Part shown: piece after piece, positions 24,547-33,653 of the stretch | Numbering within the stretch: the stretch's first letter is position 1 | Layout of the letters: the number at the start of each line of letters is the position of its first letter | From: Rhizobacter sp. | GTDB taxonomy: Bacteria; Pseudomonadota; Gammaproteobacteria; Burkholderiales; Burkholderiaceae_C | Assembly: GCA_025355745.1 (NCBI GenBank) | Contig: JANXZA010000109.1 | Span: 1 to 43,513 of the forward strand | Direction: 5' to 3' | DNA length: 43,513 bases | Position numbers and translations under genes: made by a program | The notes under the pieces: generated by a model | Told to the model about the DNA's origin: nothing | The model's input: only the letters and a program-made list of their open reading frames with translations | Database searches by the model: none

Positions 24547-25439
24547 GACTTGCCTGCCTGCTTCGACGCATCGATGGTCGTGGTCGGCAACGTGTACCAG
24601 CCGGTGACCATCGAGCGCAACTGGTTCCACACGCCGCTGATGATGACCTCGAACAAGTGCACGAGCACGAACGCCAGCAAACCCGTCGCCGCAAGAAAGT
24701 GCAAGGTGCGCGCCGACTGCCGGCCGCCGAGCAGATCGACCCATCCCGGGAACACAGCATCGAGCCGCGGCGACATCGCCCAGCCGGCCACGATGACGAG
24801 CGGCAGCAGGCCGAAGATGACGACCAGATAAGCCAGGTTCTGCAGCACGTTGTAGCGCTTCGCGGCCTCGCCGCTGGGGTGGCGCAGCAGCAGGTGGTCC
24901 TTGATCGAGCGGCCGATGTTGCGCAGCTCGGTGCGGTTCGGCAGCAGGTCGCGCGTCAAGTGGCCGCTGAACACCGCGTAGGCCACGTAGGCGACGCCGT
25001 TGACGACGAACAGCCAGGCAAAAAAGAAGTGCCAGTGGCGGCCCATCGACAACCACTGTGCGCCGGGGATCGTGGCCCACGATGGGAAGCCGCGCGCCAC
25101 GGCTGCACCGTCGCTGCCGCGCGAGGCGCCGAGCACGCCGCTGGTGTCGAAGTTGTGACCGGCGATGCGCGTCACGCCTTTCAAGCCGGCGCCGCCGGGT
25201 GCCTGCATCGCCATCAGCGAGACCCACGGGTCGGCGAAGGTCGAGTCGCGGCCCCAATACAGCGCGGGGTGGGCGTTGAAGATCGTCAGGCCGCTCATCA
25301 GCAGGATCGTCAGGCACAGCACGTTGATCCAGTGCATCAGCCGCACCGGCAGGCGGTGCCGGTAGAAGCGCCGCGCTGCTGTTGCCGAAAAGGCCGGCGC
25401 GGCGCTGGCGTTGCGGGGCGCGGGCGCGAGGTTGTCCAT
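24543..25439 (-). CDS. Membrane cytochrome b (COG4117-like) subunit
   Basis: 298 residues with four main helices; candidate heme-b ligands are the His residues in LMHWINV, GRHWHFFFAW, TLHFLAATG and LVHLFEV. A long periplasmic loop (about 60-130) separates helices 1 and 2. It should connect the quinone pool to the exported molybdoenzyme encoded next. ATG at 25439 has only a weak GAAAG Shine-Dalgarno; the longer frame to 25625 runs into a repeat and is not used. First gene of the six-gene run. Confidence 0.9.
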   Translation of the reverse strand: MDNLAPAPRNASAAPAFSATAARRFYRHRLPVRLMHWINVLCLTILLMSGLTIFNAHPALYWGRDSTFADPWVSLMAMQAPGGAGLKGVTRIAGHNFDTSGVLGASRGSDGAAVARGFPSWATIPGAQWLSMGRHWHFFFAWLFVVNGVAYVAYAVFSGHLTRDLLPNRTELRNIGRSIKDHLLLRHPSGEAAKRYNVLQNLAYLVVIFGLLPLVIVAGWAMSPRLDAVFPGWVDLLGGRQSARTLHFLAATGLLAFVLVHLFEVIISGVWNQLRSMVTGWYTLPTTTIDASKQAGKS

Positions 25440-25491
25440 GGGCGTGCTTTCGTGGTGGTGCGAGATTCGGCGAGCTGGAAGAGCGAATTCA

Positions 25492-25612
25492 TTCACCGCA
25501 GAGTAACGGAGTTGACGCAGTAGTCGCAGAATAAGAATCAGGATGAAATTCCTGGAATCGAAGTGAGATTCCTCGGCGTCAACTCCGTCAACACCCAAAC
25601 TCTGCGGCGAGA
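25492..25612. repeat. Palindromic intergenic repeat, degenerate copy
   Basis: Begins TTCACCGCAGAG and ends ACTCTGCGGCGA, an inverted repeat with inner arms GGAGTTGACG and CGTCAACTCC. It is related to the copies at 30339-30449 and 39094-39204 but has diverged. It lies between the start of the redox operon and the end of the M14 gene and accounts for half of that 246-base gap. Confidence 0.65.
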
Positions 25613-25685
25613 CTTGGATCTGCATTTCTTCCCGGTCAGCAGACCGATGCAGCTTTGTCGCGGCGGCGAGCCATTCATTACAGGT

Positions 25686-27524
25686 TCAAGGCACCGCCGT
25701 CATCTGCGCTTCCGGGCGCCGCAGCACACGCGCCAGCCCGCTCACTTCCGAGACGATGCGGTTCGCGAGATAGCTGTTCGGAGTGTCGGGCTCAAGTGCG
25801 GCGACCACCAGGTTCGCCAGCGGCTGGTCGAGGCCGACGTAATAGCTGCCCACCTCGACGTCGATCAGGGCCGGCAGCAGATTCACGTTGATCCGCAGCG
25901 CCGGCCCGCCGTCGGCGATGCCGGCTAGCACGTCGCTGCGCGTGGCGGCTTCGCGTCCGGTGTCGCGCGCCGTCTGCGCATACGACTCACCGCGCATCGC
26001 GCCGGCCTGCTCGATGCGCTGCACCTGCACGCCGAGCCCCCGCAAACGCAGCACCGCGTCGCTCTGGTTGGCGCCCAGCCAGTAGCCGCAAGGGCGCCGC
26101 CGCATCTTCACAGGCACCAGCACCAGCGCCGAATCCCAGGCAACGGTGACGCGCTTGTCGGCGCCGGTCGCCAGGTCGAGCATCGGCAATTCGTATTCGC
26201 CCGGCGTCGCGGTCGCCTCGACCGTCACCACACCCTGGCAGGCCTTCGCCGCCACCTCGGCATCGACGAAGCGGCGCAGCTTCAACAGATCGGCCGCACG
26301 CGCCGCTGCGCTGCTCAGCACGCTGCTGATCGCGATCACCTGGCTGTGCACGCGGCGCAGCAAATGAGCCCGGCCCAGGCCCGACCCGCGGGTCTCGATC
26401 AGCAGGCTGACGGCGTTGCGCAAGCCGCTTACGTTGCGACCGGTGTCGGGCTGCACGCCGCCCATCGAGACCCGCAGGTCGGCCGGGTCGGCCGAGGTCG
26501 TGTGGTACCACTCGGTGGCCAGCCCGTCGGCTTTCAGGCGTTGCAGCGCCGGCTTCTGAAACCACTGCGCCGAGGCGCGGGTAATGAACTCGGGCAGGTT
26601 CGCAACCGTTGCGTACTGCATCTGCAGGTCGGCGCGCGGCGCGGCGCCGTACTTGGCCACGAAGCGGCCGAGGGCCGCGAACTCGTGCGCATCGGCGACC
26701 ACGATCGGGCGGTACTCGCGCGCCAGTTGCGCCAGCGCCTGGGCCTCGGGCGTGCGCAGCAGCAGGTGGTCGCGGTTCATGTCGATGCCGCTGGCCGTGA
26801 GGTGCCGCCCAAGTGCTGCGCCATCGGGGTTGGCGCGCGCCACGATCAGCACGTCGATCTGGTCGAGCAGCGGCTGCAGCCGCCCCTGCGCAAGTTCCTG
26901 CGCGATGACGATCAGCGCTTCGGCGCCGGCCGGCTCGTCGCCATGCTGCTGGCCGATCAACAGCACGGTCGGGCGGGCCGATTTTGGCGCCGCTGTTGAC
27001 GCTGAAGCCGACGCTGAAGCCGACGCCGCCGGCGGCGCTGGCATCAGCGCTGGCATCGGCAGCACATCGGCGGCTGCGCTGCGCGTGAAGTGCAAGGCCT
27101 CGAGCGGCACACCGGTCTGCGAACTGCCCAGCCACAACAGGCTGATGCGGGTGGCGCCGGGGCCGCCGCTGCCATCGCGCACCAGGCCCTGCAGCAAGGC
27201 CCGCAGTTCGGCATTGCTGGTGAAGCCGTCATGGCCCGGCTCGAAGGCCGGCGTTCGGTAGCGAATGTCAGGGTCGGGGAAGCGCGCGGCAAGGGCGGCA
27301 CTTTCGGTGCGGCTCGCACCCGCTTTTTCGGTCGCGCTGTCGGCGGTGCTGTCGGTGCTGCGTTCAACCTGAATTCCGGCCGCGCCAACGTTTGCCGGCA
27401 CGGAGGCAGCACCGCTCGCCGGCTCGGCCGCAGCTACCGCGATGCTCGCGACGAGGGCCAACAGCCATGCCGCGCCCTGCCCGATGGCGAATCGCCAACG
27501 CGTCGCCCCCGCATCTCTTGCCAT
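25686..27524 (-). CDS. Secreted M14-family zinc carboxypeptidase
   Basis: 612 residues from the ATG at 27524 (AGGAG upstream). Signal peptide to about 33, a low-complexity Ala/Ser stretch (about 165-178), then the catalytic domain: HGDE (H194, E197), NPDG, MNRD (about 249-252), a probable third ligand H280 in DAHEF, and E377 in IETRGSG as the catalytic Glu. The C-terminal 220 residues are a second, unassigned domain. Likely a periplasmic or outer peptidase; the substrate is unknown. The gene stands alone. Confidence 0.9.
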   Translation of the reverse strand: MARDAGATRWRFAIGQGAAWLLALVASIAVAAAEPASGAASVPANVGAAGIQVERSTDSTADSATEKAGASRTESAALAARFPDPDIRYRTPAFEPGHDGFTSNAELRALLQGLVRDGSGGPGATRISLLWLGSSQTGVPLEALHFTRSAAADVLPMPALMPAPPAASASASASASTAAPKSARPTVLLIGQQHGDEPAGAEALIVIAQELAQGRLQPLLDQIDVLIVARANPDGAALGRHLTASGIDMNRDHLLLRTPEAQALAQLAREYRPIVVADAHEFAALGRFVAKYGAAPRADLQMQYATVANLPEFITRASAQWFQKPALQRLKADGLATEWYHTTSADPADLRVSMGGVQPDTGRNVSGLRNAVSLLIETRGSGLGRAHLLRRVHSQVIAISSVLSSAAARAADLLKLRRFVDAEVAAKACQGVVTVEATATPGEYELPMLDLATGADKRVTVAWDSALVLVPVKMRRRPCGYWLGANQSDAVLRLRGLGVQVQRIEQAGAMRGESYAQTARDTGREAATRSDVLAGIADGGPALRINVNLLPALIDVEVGSYYVGLDQPLANLVVAALEPDTPNSYLANRIVSEVSGLARVLRRPEAQMTAVP

Positions 27525-27727
27525 GCCGCCTGCTCCTGCCGCCATCCTTCGGCCATTTTGCAGCACGGCCCCGGTGGCGTTTGACGCCAGCTGTAACCAC
27601 TTCACGCTCCACAGCGGCCGCCTCGTCGCATGGCGCTGGCGACGCTCGGTGGCCAGCGGCACAGTGCACTTCAGCCGCACCCACCCGCCGTGCTGGCACC
27701 TGACCCAGCCTTTCACGGAGCATCGTC

Positions 27728-28258
27728 ATGACCCTCGAAATCATCTTCCACACGCCGATCTGGGTCTGGGCCGTGCTGGCCAAGCTGGTCGCGCTCGGCT
27801 TGTGGCAAACCCGGGCGCAACGGATCGGCCGGGTGCGCGTCACGCTGCTGCCGCTGGAGATGATCGGCTTGTCGCTCGGCGGCGTGGTGGGCACCTTCGG
27901 CTGGCACGGCGTCGCGCTCGTTGGCTGGACCGCCGGCGTCGGCGCTGCGCTGGAATTCGGCCGCAACGCGGTGGCCGTTCCCGCAGCCTGGTGCTCGCAG
28001 CGCAGCGGCCTGCTGCACGTGCCCGGAAGCTGGCTGCCGCTGGGTTTGATGCTGGCCCTGTTCGGGCTCAAGTACTTCGCCGGCGCGAGTCTCGCGCTGC
28101 ACCCTGCTCTGGCGACCGACGCGGTCTTCGCCGCAGCTTGCAGCTTCGGATTCGGCGGCTTCAGCGGCCTGTTTCTGGCGCGCTCGCGGTCGTTGCGCAA
28201 ACTGGCGACCCTGGCGCCAGCGCACAAAACGGCCGGCGCATTCCTGCCGCAGCGCTGA
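27728..28258 (+). CDS. DUF6622-like integral membrane protein
   Basis: 176 residues with about five hydrophobic helices and the opening FHTPIWVWAVLAKLVALGLWQTR. The family name is from memory of the HTPxWVW start and is tentative. CGGAG lies before the ATG. It is followed after 15 bases by the sensor kinase gene and probably co-transcribed, so a role in signalling input is possible. Confidence 0.75.
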   Translation: MTLEIIFHTPIWVWAVLAKLVALGLWQTRAQRIGRVRVTLLPLEMIGLSLGGVVGTFGWHGVALVGWTAGVGAALEFGRNAVAVPAAWCSQRSGLLHVPGSWLPLGLMLALFGLKYFAGASLALHPALATDAVFAAACSFGFGGFSGLFLARSRSLRKLATLAPAHKTAGAFLPQR

Positions 28259-28273
28259 GCCAGAATCAGCCTC

Positions 28274-29443
28274 ATGAGCACCGCTGCAGGGTTCCCGGCC
28301 GACGCCGCTTCGCCACCGCAGCAGCGCGCGAGATTCGCCGTGCGCGGCCTGCGCAGCGCCGGCTTCGGGGCATTCATCGGCGTCGCCCTGCACCTGGCCT
28401 TCGGCATGCCGTTGCGGTCGAGTCTGGTGCATTCGGTGTGCATCGCCGCCTCGTGCTGGTTCTGGATCGACCTCGGCCGCATCGGCGTGGCACGCTGGCT
28501 GTACCGCCGAGATCTGTACCAGGACAACCCGAAGGCCAGCGGCCTGGTCGAAGGCCGCTGGCCGGGCTGGCCGTGGATGCTGCCGATCATCGTCATCGGC
28601 ACCATCATCGGCTTCAGCGCCGGCAACGCACTGGCGGGCTGGATCACCGGCCATCCGTCGCCCGGCTTCCTGCGCGGCAGCCTCAGCCAGGCGCTGTCGC
28701 TGCTGGTGCTGGCACTGGTACCGGGGGTCGTGATCACCTACTGGTACTATTCGCGCGAACGCCTCGCGGCGCAGGAGACGGCCATCCTGACCGCGCAGCG
28801 CCTGGCCGCCGAGCACCAGTTGAAGCTGCTCGAATCGCAGCTCGAACCGCACATGCTGTTCAACACCCTGGCCAACCTGCGGGTGCTGATCGGCATCGAG
28901 CCGCCGCGCGCCCAGGCCATGCTCGACCAGATGATCGCGTTCCTGCGTGCCACCCTGACCGGCTCGCGCGCCGGGCTGCACCCGGTGTCGGCCGAGTTCG
29001 CGCGCCTGGCCGACTACCTGGCGCTGATGCAGGTCCGCATGGGTGCACGCCTGCAGACGCGCTTCGAGCTGCCGGCTGAGCTGGCCGGCGCCGCCGTGCC
29101 GCCGCTGCTGTTGCAGCCGCTGGTCGAGAACTGCATCAAGCACGGCCTGGAGCCGGTCGTCGCCGGGGGTCGCATCGACGTGAGTGCGGCGCGCGAAGGC
29201 CAGCACCTGGTGCTGACGGTGCGCGACACCGGGGCCGGCCTGTCGAACGCCGAAAGCGAGGGCACGCAGTTCGGCCTGGTGCAGGTGCGTGAACGCCTGG
29301 CGGCCCTGTACGGCGCCGCTGCGTCGCTGCAACTGCAGAGTTCGCCAGGGGACGAGGGTGGCACGCTGGCCACGCTTCGCCTGCCTCTTTCATTGCCGCT
29401 CGATTTGGCCGTTAGCCCTGCGGAGCATCCGGCATCACCATGA
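28274..29443 (+). CDS. LytS-type sensor histidine kinase
   Basis: 389 residues. Four membrane helices in the first 160 residues, then the His_kinase module with H193 in QLEPHMLFNTLANL, followed by a HATPase with N box (QPLVENCIKHGLEP) and DTGAGL. No large sensor domain is visible, so the membrane part is the sensor. Its stop overlaps the ATG of the LytTR regulator (ATGA), as is usual for this family. Confidence 0.92.
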   Translation: MSTAAGFPADAASPPQQRARFAVRGLRSAGFGAFIGVALHLAFGMPLRSSLVHSVCIAASCWFWIDLGRIGVARWLYRRDLYQDNPKASGLVEGRWPGWPWMLPIIVIGTIIGFSAGNALAGWITGHPSPGFLRGSLSQALSLLVLALVPGVVITYWYYSRERLAAQETAILTAQRLAAEHQLKLLESQLEPHMLFNTLANLRVLIGIEPPRAQAMLDQMIAFLRATLTGSRAGLHPVSAEFARLADYLALMQVRMGARLQTRFELPAELAGAAVPPLLLQPLVENCIKHGLEPVVAGGRIDVSAAREGQHLVLTVRDTGAGLSNAESEGTQFGLVQVRERLAALYGAAASLQLQSSPGDEGGTLATLRLPLSLPLDLAVSPAEHPASP

Positions 29444-30297
29444 ACGCCACCGCCCTGATCGCCGAAGACGAGCCGCTGCTGGCGGCGAACCTGCAAGCCG
29501 AGCTGGCGCGGCTCTGGCCCGGCTTGCGCATCGTCGCCAATGTCGGTCACGGTGCGGCGGCCGTCGAGCAGGCGCTGGCGCTTCAACCTGACGTGGTGTT
29601 CCTCGACATTCGCATGCCGGGCATGAACGGGGTGGAGGCGGCGCAGGCACTCACCGAAGACTGGCCCGATGGCGCGCCGCTGCCGCTGATCGTGTTCGTG
29701 ACCGCCTACGACCAGTACGCGCTGCAGGCCTTCGAGCGCGCGGCCGTCGACTACGTGTTGAAGCCGGTCCAGCCCGAACGCCTGGCATTGACCTGCACGC
29801 GGGTGCAGGCGGCATTGCAGCGCCGCGCCGCGCCTGCGGCCGGTGCCGTTGCGGCCGCAGCGCCTGGCACGCCATCGGCACTTGAAGAAACGCTGGCGCG
29901 GCTGCGCGACCTGCTGACTGCACCCGGGCTCGATGCGGCGCCTGGTGTGCCTGCGGTGCCAGACAACACGCCGAAGCTGACCGTCATCCAGGCCAGCGTG
30001 GGGGCCGCGATCCATCTGGTGCCGGTGGCCGAGGTGCTGTACTTCGAGGCGGCCGACAAGTACCTGCGCGTCATCACGGCGCAGCGCGAGTACCTGATCC
30101 GCACCTCGTTGCGCGAGCTGCTCCCGCAGCTCGACGCGCAACGCTTCTGGCAGGTGCACCGCGGCACGGTGGTGCGCGCCGAGGCCATCGCCTCGGCCGT
30201 TCGCGACGAGTCGGGCAAGGTCCACCTGACACTGCGCAACCATCCGGACAAACTGACCGCGAGCCGCCTCTACGCTCACCTATTCAAGGCCATGTGA
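29440..30297 (+). CDS. LytTR-family response regulator (AlgR-like)
   Basis: 285 residues: receiver with D56 (VVFLDIRMPGMNG), K108 (YVLKPV), an Ala/Pro-rich linker, then a LytTR DNA-binding domain (about 185-285) with EVLYFEAADKYLRV and FWQVHRGTVV. It pairs with the overlapping kinase gene. Regulators of this group control envelope or nutrient-uptake genes; targets are not visible. Confidence 0.92.
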   Translation: MNATALIAEDEPLLAANLQAELARLWPGLRIVANVGHGAAAVEQALALQPDVVFLDIRMPGMNGVEAAQALTEDWPDGAPLPLIVFVTAYDQYALQAFERAAVDYVLKPVQPERLALTCTRVQAALQRRAAPAAGAVAAAAPGTPSALEETLARLRDLLTAPGLDAAPGVPAVPDNTPKLTVIQASVGAAIHLVPVAEVLYFEAADKYLRVITAQREYLIRTSLRELLPQLDAQRFWQVHRGTVVRAEAIASAVRDESGKVHLTLRNHPDKLTASRLYAHLFKAM

Positions 30298-30338
30298 TCA
30301 GGTCCTGCGCAGTGCTTAGATCCCCCGAAAAAACAGCC

Positions 30339-30449
30339 AACTCACCACCGCAGAGGCGCAGAAAGCGCAGAGGACCGCAGAGAAATTCAATCATCTGTAT
30401 TCCTCTGCGCAACTCTGCGTAACTCCGCGCCTCTGCGGTGAGTGAGTTG
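30339..30449. repeat. Palindromic intergenic repeat (CACCGCAGAG element)
   Basis: Left arm CTCACCACCGCAGAGGCGC and right arm GCGCCTCTGCGGTGAGTGAG are inverted copies; the interior holds more CGCAGAG/CTCTGCG units. Full-length copy, between convergent genes (LytTR regulator and glycine-zipper lipoprotein). It could fold into a long hairpin and act as a bidirectional terminator; it has no T-run. Confidence 0.85.
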
Positions 30450-30503
30450 ATTCTTCCTCTGCAAGCGCGAATGCTGCGGCCGCGCGCAACCCGGTGCGCG
30501 CAT

Positions 30504-31010
30504 TCAGAGCCGGTGCAATTGCCCGCCCTCGAACTTGACGCGGTCGCCGGTGCGCAGGTCGTCGATGCGCTGGAAGTCGAAGTCGCGCATGCTGCCGTTG
30601 TCGAAGCGCACGCTGACGCGATAGACCTCGTCGTCGCGGCGGTTCCGGTTCTCGATCGCATTGCCGACCACGGCGCCACCGATGGCGCCCGCACCAGTGG
30701 CCACCGCGCGGCCCATGCCGCCGCCGATCTGGTGCCCGATGACGGCGCCGATCACCGCCCCCAGCACCGCCCCGCCGGCGTTGTTGCGCGACGCCGTGGC
30801 GATGATCTCGATGTTGCGCACGACGCCGGCTTCGGCATACAACGGTACCGGCGCGGAGATTGGAACGGTGCGCACGTCACGCGGCGGAACGGCACGCCCC
30901 TCACGCACCTCACGCACCTCACGCACCTCATGCGTCGGTGCGACCACGCAGCCGGTGGTCATCGTGAGCGTCGCTGCGCACAGGGTGGCAAGCAAGGAGC
31001 GGGTGAACAT
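30504..31010 (-). CDS. Glycine-zipper (17-kDa-antigen-like) lipoprotein
   Basis: 168 residues from the ATG at 31010, which has AAGGAA seven bases upstream (better than 31025). Signal peptide with lipobox TTGC, then three VRE-type repeats (HEVREVREVREG), a glycine-zipper segment (GAVLGAVIGAVIGHQIGGGMG) and a C-terminal SH3-like part. Such proteins sit in the outer membrane and affect envelope integrity. It follows the Tyr/Pro/Arg-rich gene by 26 bases, so an operon is likely. Confidence 0.85.
   Translation of the reverse strand: MFTRSLLATLCAATLTMTTGCVVAPTHEVREVREVREGRAVPPRDVRTVPISAPVPLYAEAGVVRNIEIIATASRNNAGGAVLGAVIGAVIGHQIGGGMGRAVATGAGAIGGAVVGNAIENRNRRDDEVYRVSVRFDNGSMRDFDFQRIDDLRTGDRVKFEGGQLHRL
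30900..30935. repeat. 9-bp tandem repeat in the glycine-zipper lipoprotein gene
   Basis: Three exact units of CTCACGCAC followed by one changed unit; they encode the REV repeats of HEVREVREVREG. In-frame and therefore length-variable without frameshift. Confidence 0.8.
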
Positions 31011-31036
31011 GCGGGATTCCTTCATGGGATAGAGAC

Positions 31037-31465
31037 TCAACGGTGCCAGCCCTCGCGGCGCTCATCACGCTCATGCCAGCGGCCTTCGTGGCGATGATCG
31101 TCGCGATCCCAGTGCCGGCCACCCACACGCTCGTAGACGATGGGCACCGGGCGGTAAGCGGGGCGGTATTCGGGGCGATACGCGTCACGATAGACGGGCC
31201 GGTATTCGGTGCGGTACGCGGGCCGGTACACCGTCGGATATTCAGCCTGATACGGGTCCGCATAGACCGGCACCGCTGCATACGCCGGCGCCTGCGCATA
31301 CACCGGCACCCGGTACGCGGGCACTTGATAGACCGGTGCGTTCGAGATCACCGTGCCGATCACTGGCGTGTTGATGTCGATCGACCACGACACCCCGCCG
31401 GCCCGGGCCGTGCCGGCCGCCAGCGCGGCGGTGGCCACCAGTGCACAAACAATGACCTTGTTCAT
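31037..31465 (-). CDS. Secreted Tyr/Pro/Arg-rich repeat protein
   Basis: 142 residues from the ATG at 31465 (AAGGAG upstream). A signal peptide (cleavage after ARA at about 22) precedes a run of PVYQVPAYRVPVYAQ and YR-P-x-YR units (about 40-105), then a His/Asp/Arg-rich tail. No enzymatic motif. Similar Tyr/Pro-rich repeats occur in small envelope proteins of Burkholderiales whose role is unknown. First gene of a two-gene unit with the lipoprotein. Confidence 0.75.
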   Translation of the reverse strand: MNKVIVCALVATAALAAGTARAGGVSWSIDINTPVIGTVISNAPVYQVPAYRVPVYAQAPAYAAVPVYADPYQAEYPTVYRPAYRTEYRPVYRDAYRPEYRPAYRPVPIVYERVGGRHWDRDDHRHEGRWHERDERREGWHR

Positions 31466-31671
31466 TCGAAACTCCTTCGTCAAGCCACGAGGGCGGCCTG
31501 GGTGGCATTTCAACGCGCGGCACCCGGTCGGGCGTTGACCCGCAAGCCGCCGACGAAGGTAAAGAGAAGTTGCTGCCGGCGCCCTGCGCCCGGTATCGAG
31601 AAGGATGCGAACAGACCCTGCGTCGATAGAATCGGCGCTTCTTTCGGGCCCTTGCCCACCACGATCCGACC

Positions 31672-33507
31672 ATGACCTCTGCTGCCGAACCCGCCACCGA
31701 CGCCACCTCCCCGCACGGCAGCAACTTCCTGCGCCAGATCATCGAGCGCGACCTGGCCGAAGGCACCTTCGCAAAGCGCCGTTTCGCCGGCACCCCGGGC
31801 GACGCCGCGCACCACGCGCAGGGGCCGCTCGACCCAGCACGGATTCGCACCCGCTTCCCGCCCGAGCCGAACGGCTATCTACACATTGGTCACGCCAAAA
31901 GCATCACGCTGAACTTCGGTCTGGCCGCCGACTATGGCGGCGTTTGCCACCTGCGCTTCGACGACACCAACCCCGAGAAAGAGGAACAGGAATACGTCGA
32001 TTCGATCCGCGAGACGGTGCGCTGGCTCGGCTTCGACTGGCAGACCGGCGCAGCAGGCGCGGCGGGGTTGGAGGGCAGCGATCTCTATAACGCCAGCCAC
32101 CTCTACTACGCCAGCAATTACTTCGACTTCATGTACCGCGCGGCCGAGGCCCTGATCAACGCCGGCCACGCCTACGTTGATGAGCAGACCGCCGACGAGA
32201 TGCGCGCCCACCGCGGCGACTTCGGCCACGCCGGCATCGACAGCCCGTACCGCAGCCGCACACCGGCCGACAACCTGGCGCGCTTTCGCGAGATGCGCGC
32301 AGGCGCCCTGCCCGACGGCGCAGCCGTGCTGCGCGCCCGGCTCGACATGGCCAGCCCGAACATCAACCTTCGCGACCCGGCCCTGTACCGCATCAAGCAC
32401 GCCACGCATCACAACACCGGCGACACCTGGTGCATCTACCCGATGTATGCCTATGCGCACCCGATCGAAGACGCGCTCGAAGGCATCACGCACAGCATCT
32501 GCACGCTCGAATTCGAAGACCAGCGGCCGTGGTACGACTGGCTGCTCGACACGCTGTGCACGCTCGGCCTGCTCAGCGCACCGCGCCCGCATCAGCACGA
32601 GTTCGCGCGCCTCAACGTGACCTATGTGATCACCAGCAAGCGCAAGCTGCGCGCGCTGGTCGAACAGCACATCGTCGACGGCTGGGACGACCCGCGCATG
32701 CCCACCCTCGTCGGCCTGCGGCGGCGCGGCTACACCCCCGAATCGATCCGCCTGATGTGCGAGCGCGCCGGCACCAGCAAGGCCGGCGGCTGGACCGACT
32801 GCGCCAGCCTGGACATCGCGCTGCGCGACGATCTCGACCCCAAGGCGACCCGCGCCATGGCCGTGCTCGATCCGGTGAAGCTGAGCCTGACGAACTGGGC
32901 CGAGGTGTTCGGCAGCGCGGCTCATCGCGAGATTTGTCACGCCCCCGCCCACCCGCAGCACGCCGAATTCGGCGCGCGCGAATTCAGCCTCGGCAGCGAA
33001 GTCTGGATCGAGCGCGACGACTTCGCCGAGCTGCCGGTGAAGGGCTTCTTCCGGCTCTTCCCCGGCAACCGGGTGCGGCTCAAGTACGGCCTGGTGGTCG
33101 AGTGCTCGGGCTGCGAAAAAGACCCGCAGGGAGTCGTCACCGCCGTGTTCGCCAAGGTCGTTCCCGACACCCGCAGCGGCACACCCGGCGCCGACGCGGT
33201 GAAGGTCAAGGGCACGATCACCTGGGTCGGCGTGCACGACGCGGTGCCGGCCGAACTGCGCCTGTTCGAGCGGCTCTTCACCGAAGCCCAGCCCGATGCC
33301 GGCGGCCGCGACTTCATGGCCAGCCTGAACCCGAACAGCAAACGCGTGCTGCGGGGTTATGTCGAACCCGCACTGGCCACTGCGAAGCCTGACGACAAGC
33401 TCCAGTTCGAACGCCACGGCTACTTCGTCGCCGACCGCATCGATCACGCTGCGGGGCGGCCGGTGTTCAACCGGATCACGGGGCTGAAGGAGAACTGGGT
33501 CAAATAA
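31672..33507 (+). CDS. glnS: Glutamine-tRNA ligase
   Basis: 611 residues, slightly longer than E. coli GlnRS (about 554). Class I signature HIGH at 71-74 in FPPEPNGYLHIGHAKS, the Gln-specific DDTNPEKEEQEYVDSI, and the KMSKR equivalent ITSKRKL at about 320-326. An N-terminal extension of about 55 residues and a C-terminal anticodon-binding beta-barrel pair are present. It charges tRNA-Gln directly. Start at the ATG at 31672; the 206 bases upstream carry no gene. Confidence 0.96.
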   Translation: MTSAAEPATDATSPHGSNFLRQIIERDLAEGTFAKRRFAGTPGDAAHHAQGPLDPARIRTRFPPEPNGYLHIGHAKSITLNFGLAADYGGVCHLRFDDTNPEKEEQEYVDSIRETVRWLGFDWQTGAAGAAGLEGSDLYNASHLYYASNYFDFMYRAAEALINAGHAYVDEQTADEMRAHRGDFGHAGIDSPYRSRTPADNLARFREMRAGALPDGAAVLRARLDMASPNINLRDPALYRIKHATHHNTGDTWCIYPMYAYAHPIEDALEGITHSICTLEFEDQRPWYDWLLDTLCTLGLLSAPRPHQHEFARLNVTYVITSKRKLRALVEQHIVDGWDDPRMPTLVGLRRRGYTPESIRLMCERAGTSKAGGWTDCASLDIALRDDLDPKATRAMAVLDPVKLSLTNWAEVFGSAAHREICHAPAHPQHAEFGAREFSLGSEVWIERDDFAELPVKGFFRLFPGNRVRLKYGLVVECSGCEKDPQGVVTAVFAKVVPDTRSGTPGADAVKVKGTITWVGVHDAVPAELRLFERLFTEAQPDAGGRDFMASLNPNSKRVLRGYVEPALATAKPDDKLQFERHGYFVADRIDHAAGRPVFNRITGLKENWVK

Positions 33508-33653
33508 CCTCGGTGTAACACGGGCCGGGGTGTCCACCGCGCACGCGGCTTCCACGTTAACCTCCGAGTGGACAAACCACTTGCTGCGCGCCGCGCATCA
33601 ACCGATCCATCCTGGCCACGTGAACGGCCAGGGTCACGCCAAGGAAATCGCCA

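Noticed and set aside
23698-25439. MsrPQ methionine sulfoxide repair system
   Set aside because: The b-type subunit is not MsrQ-like in length or helix pattern, and the oxidoreductase has a lipobox and different leader.
25440-25685. Extension of the cytochrome b gene to 25625
   Set aside because: The added residues come from the palindromic repeat and do not look like the family.
27442-29079. A 545-codon plus-strand frame across the DUF6622-like and kinase genes
   Set aside because: Arg/Ala-rich shadow in another frame of two genes with clear domains.
31879-33555. A 558-codon minus-strand frame
   Set aside because: Antisense to glnS, with Val/Ala/His-rich composition and no recognisable motif.
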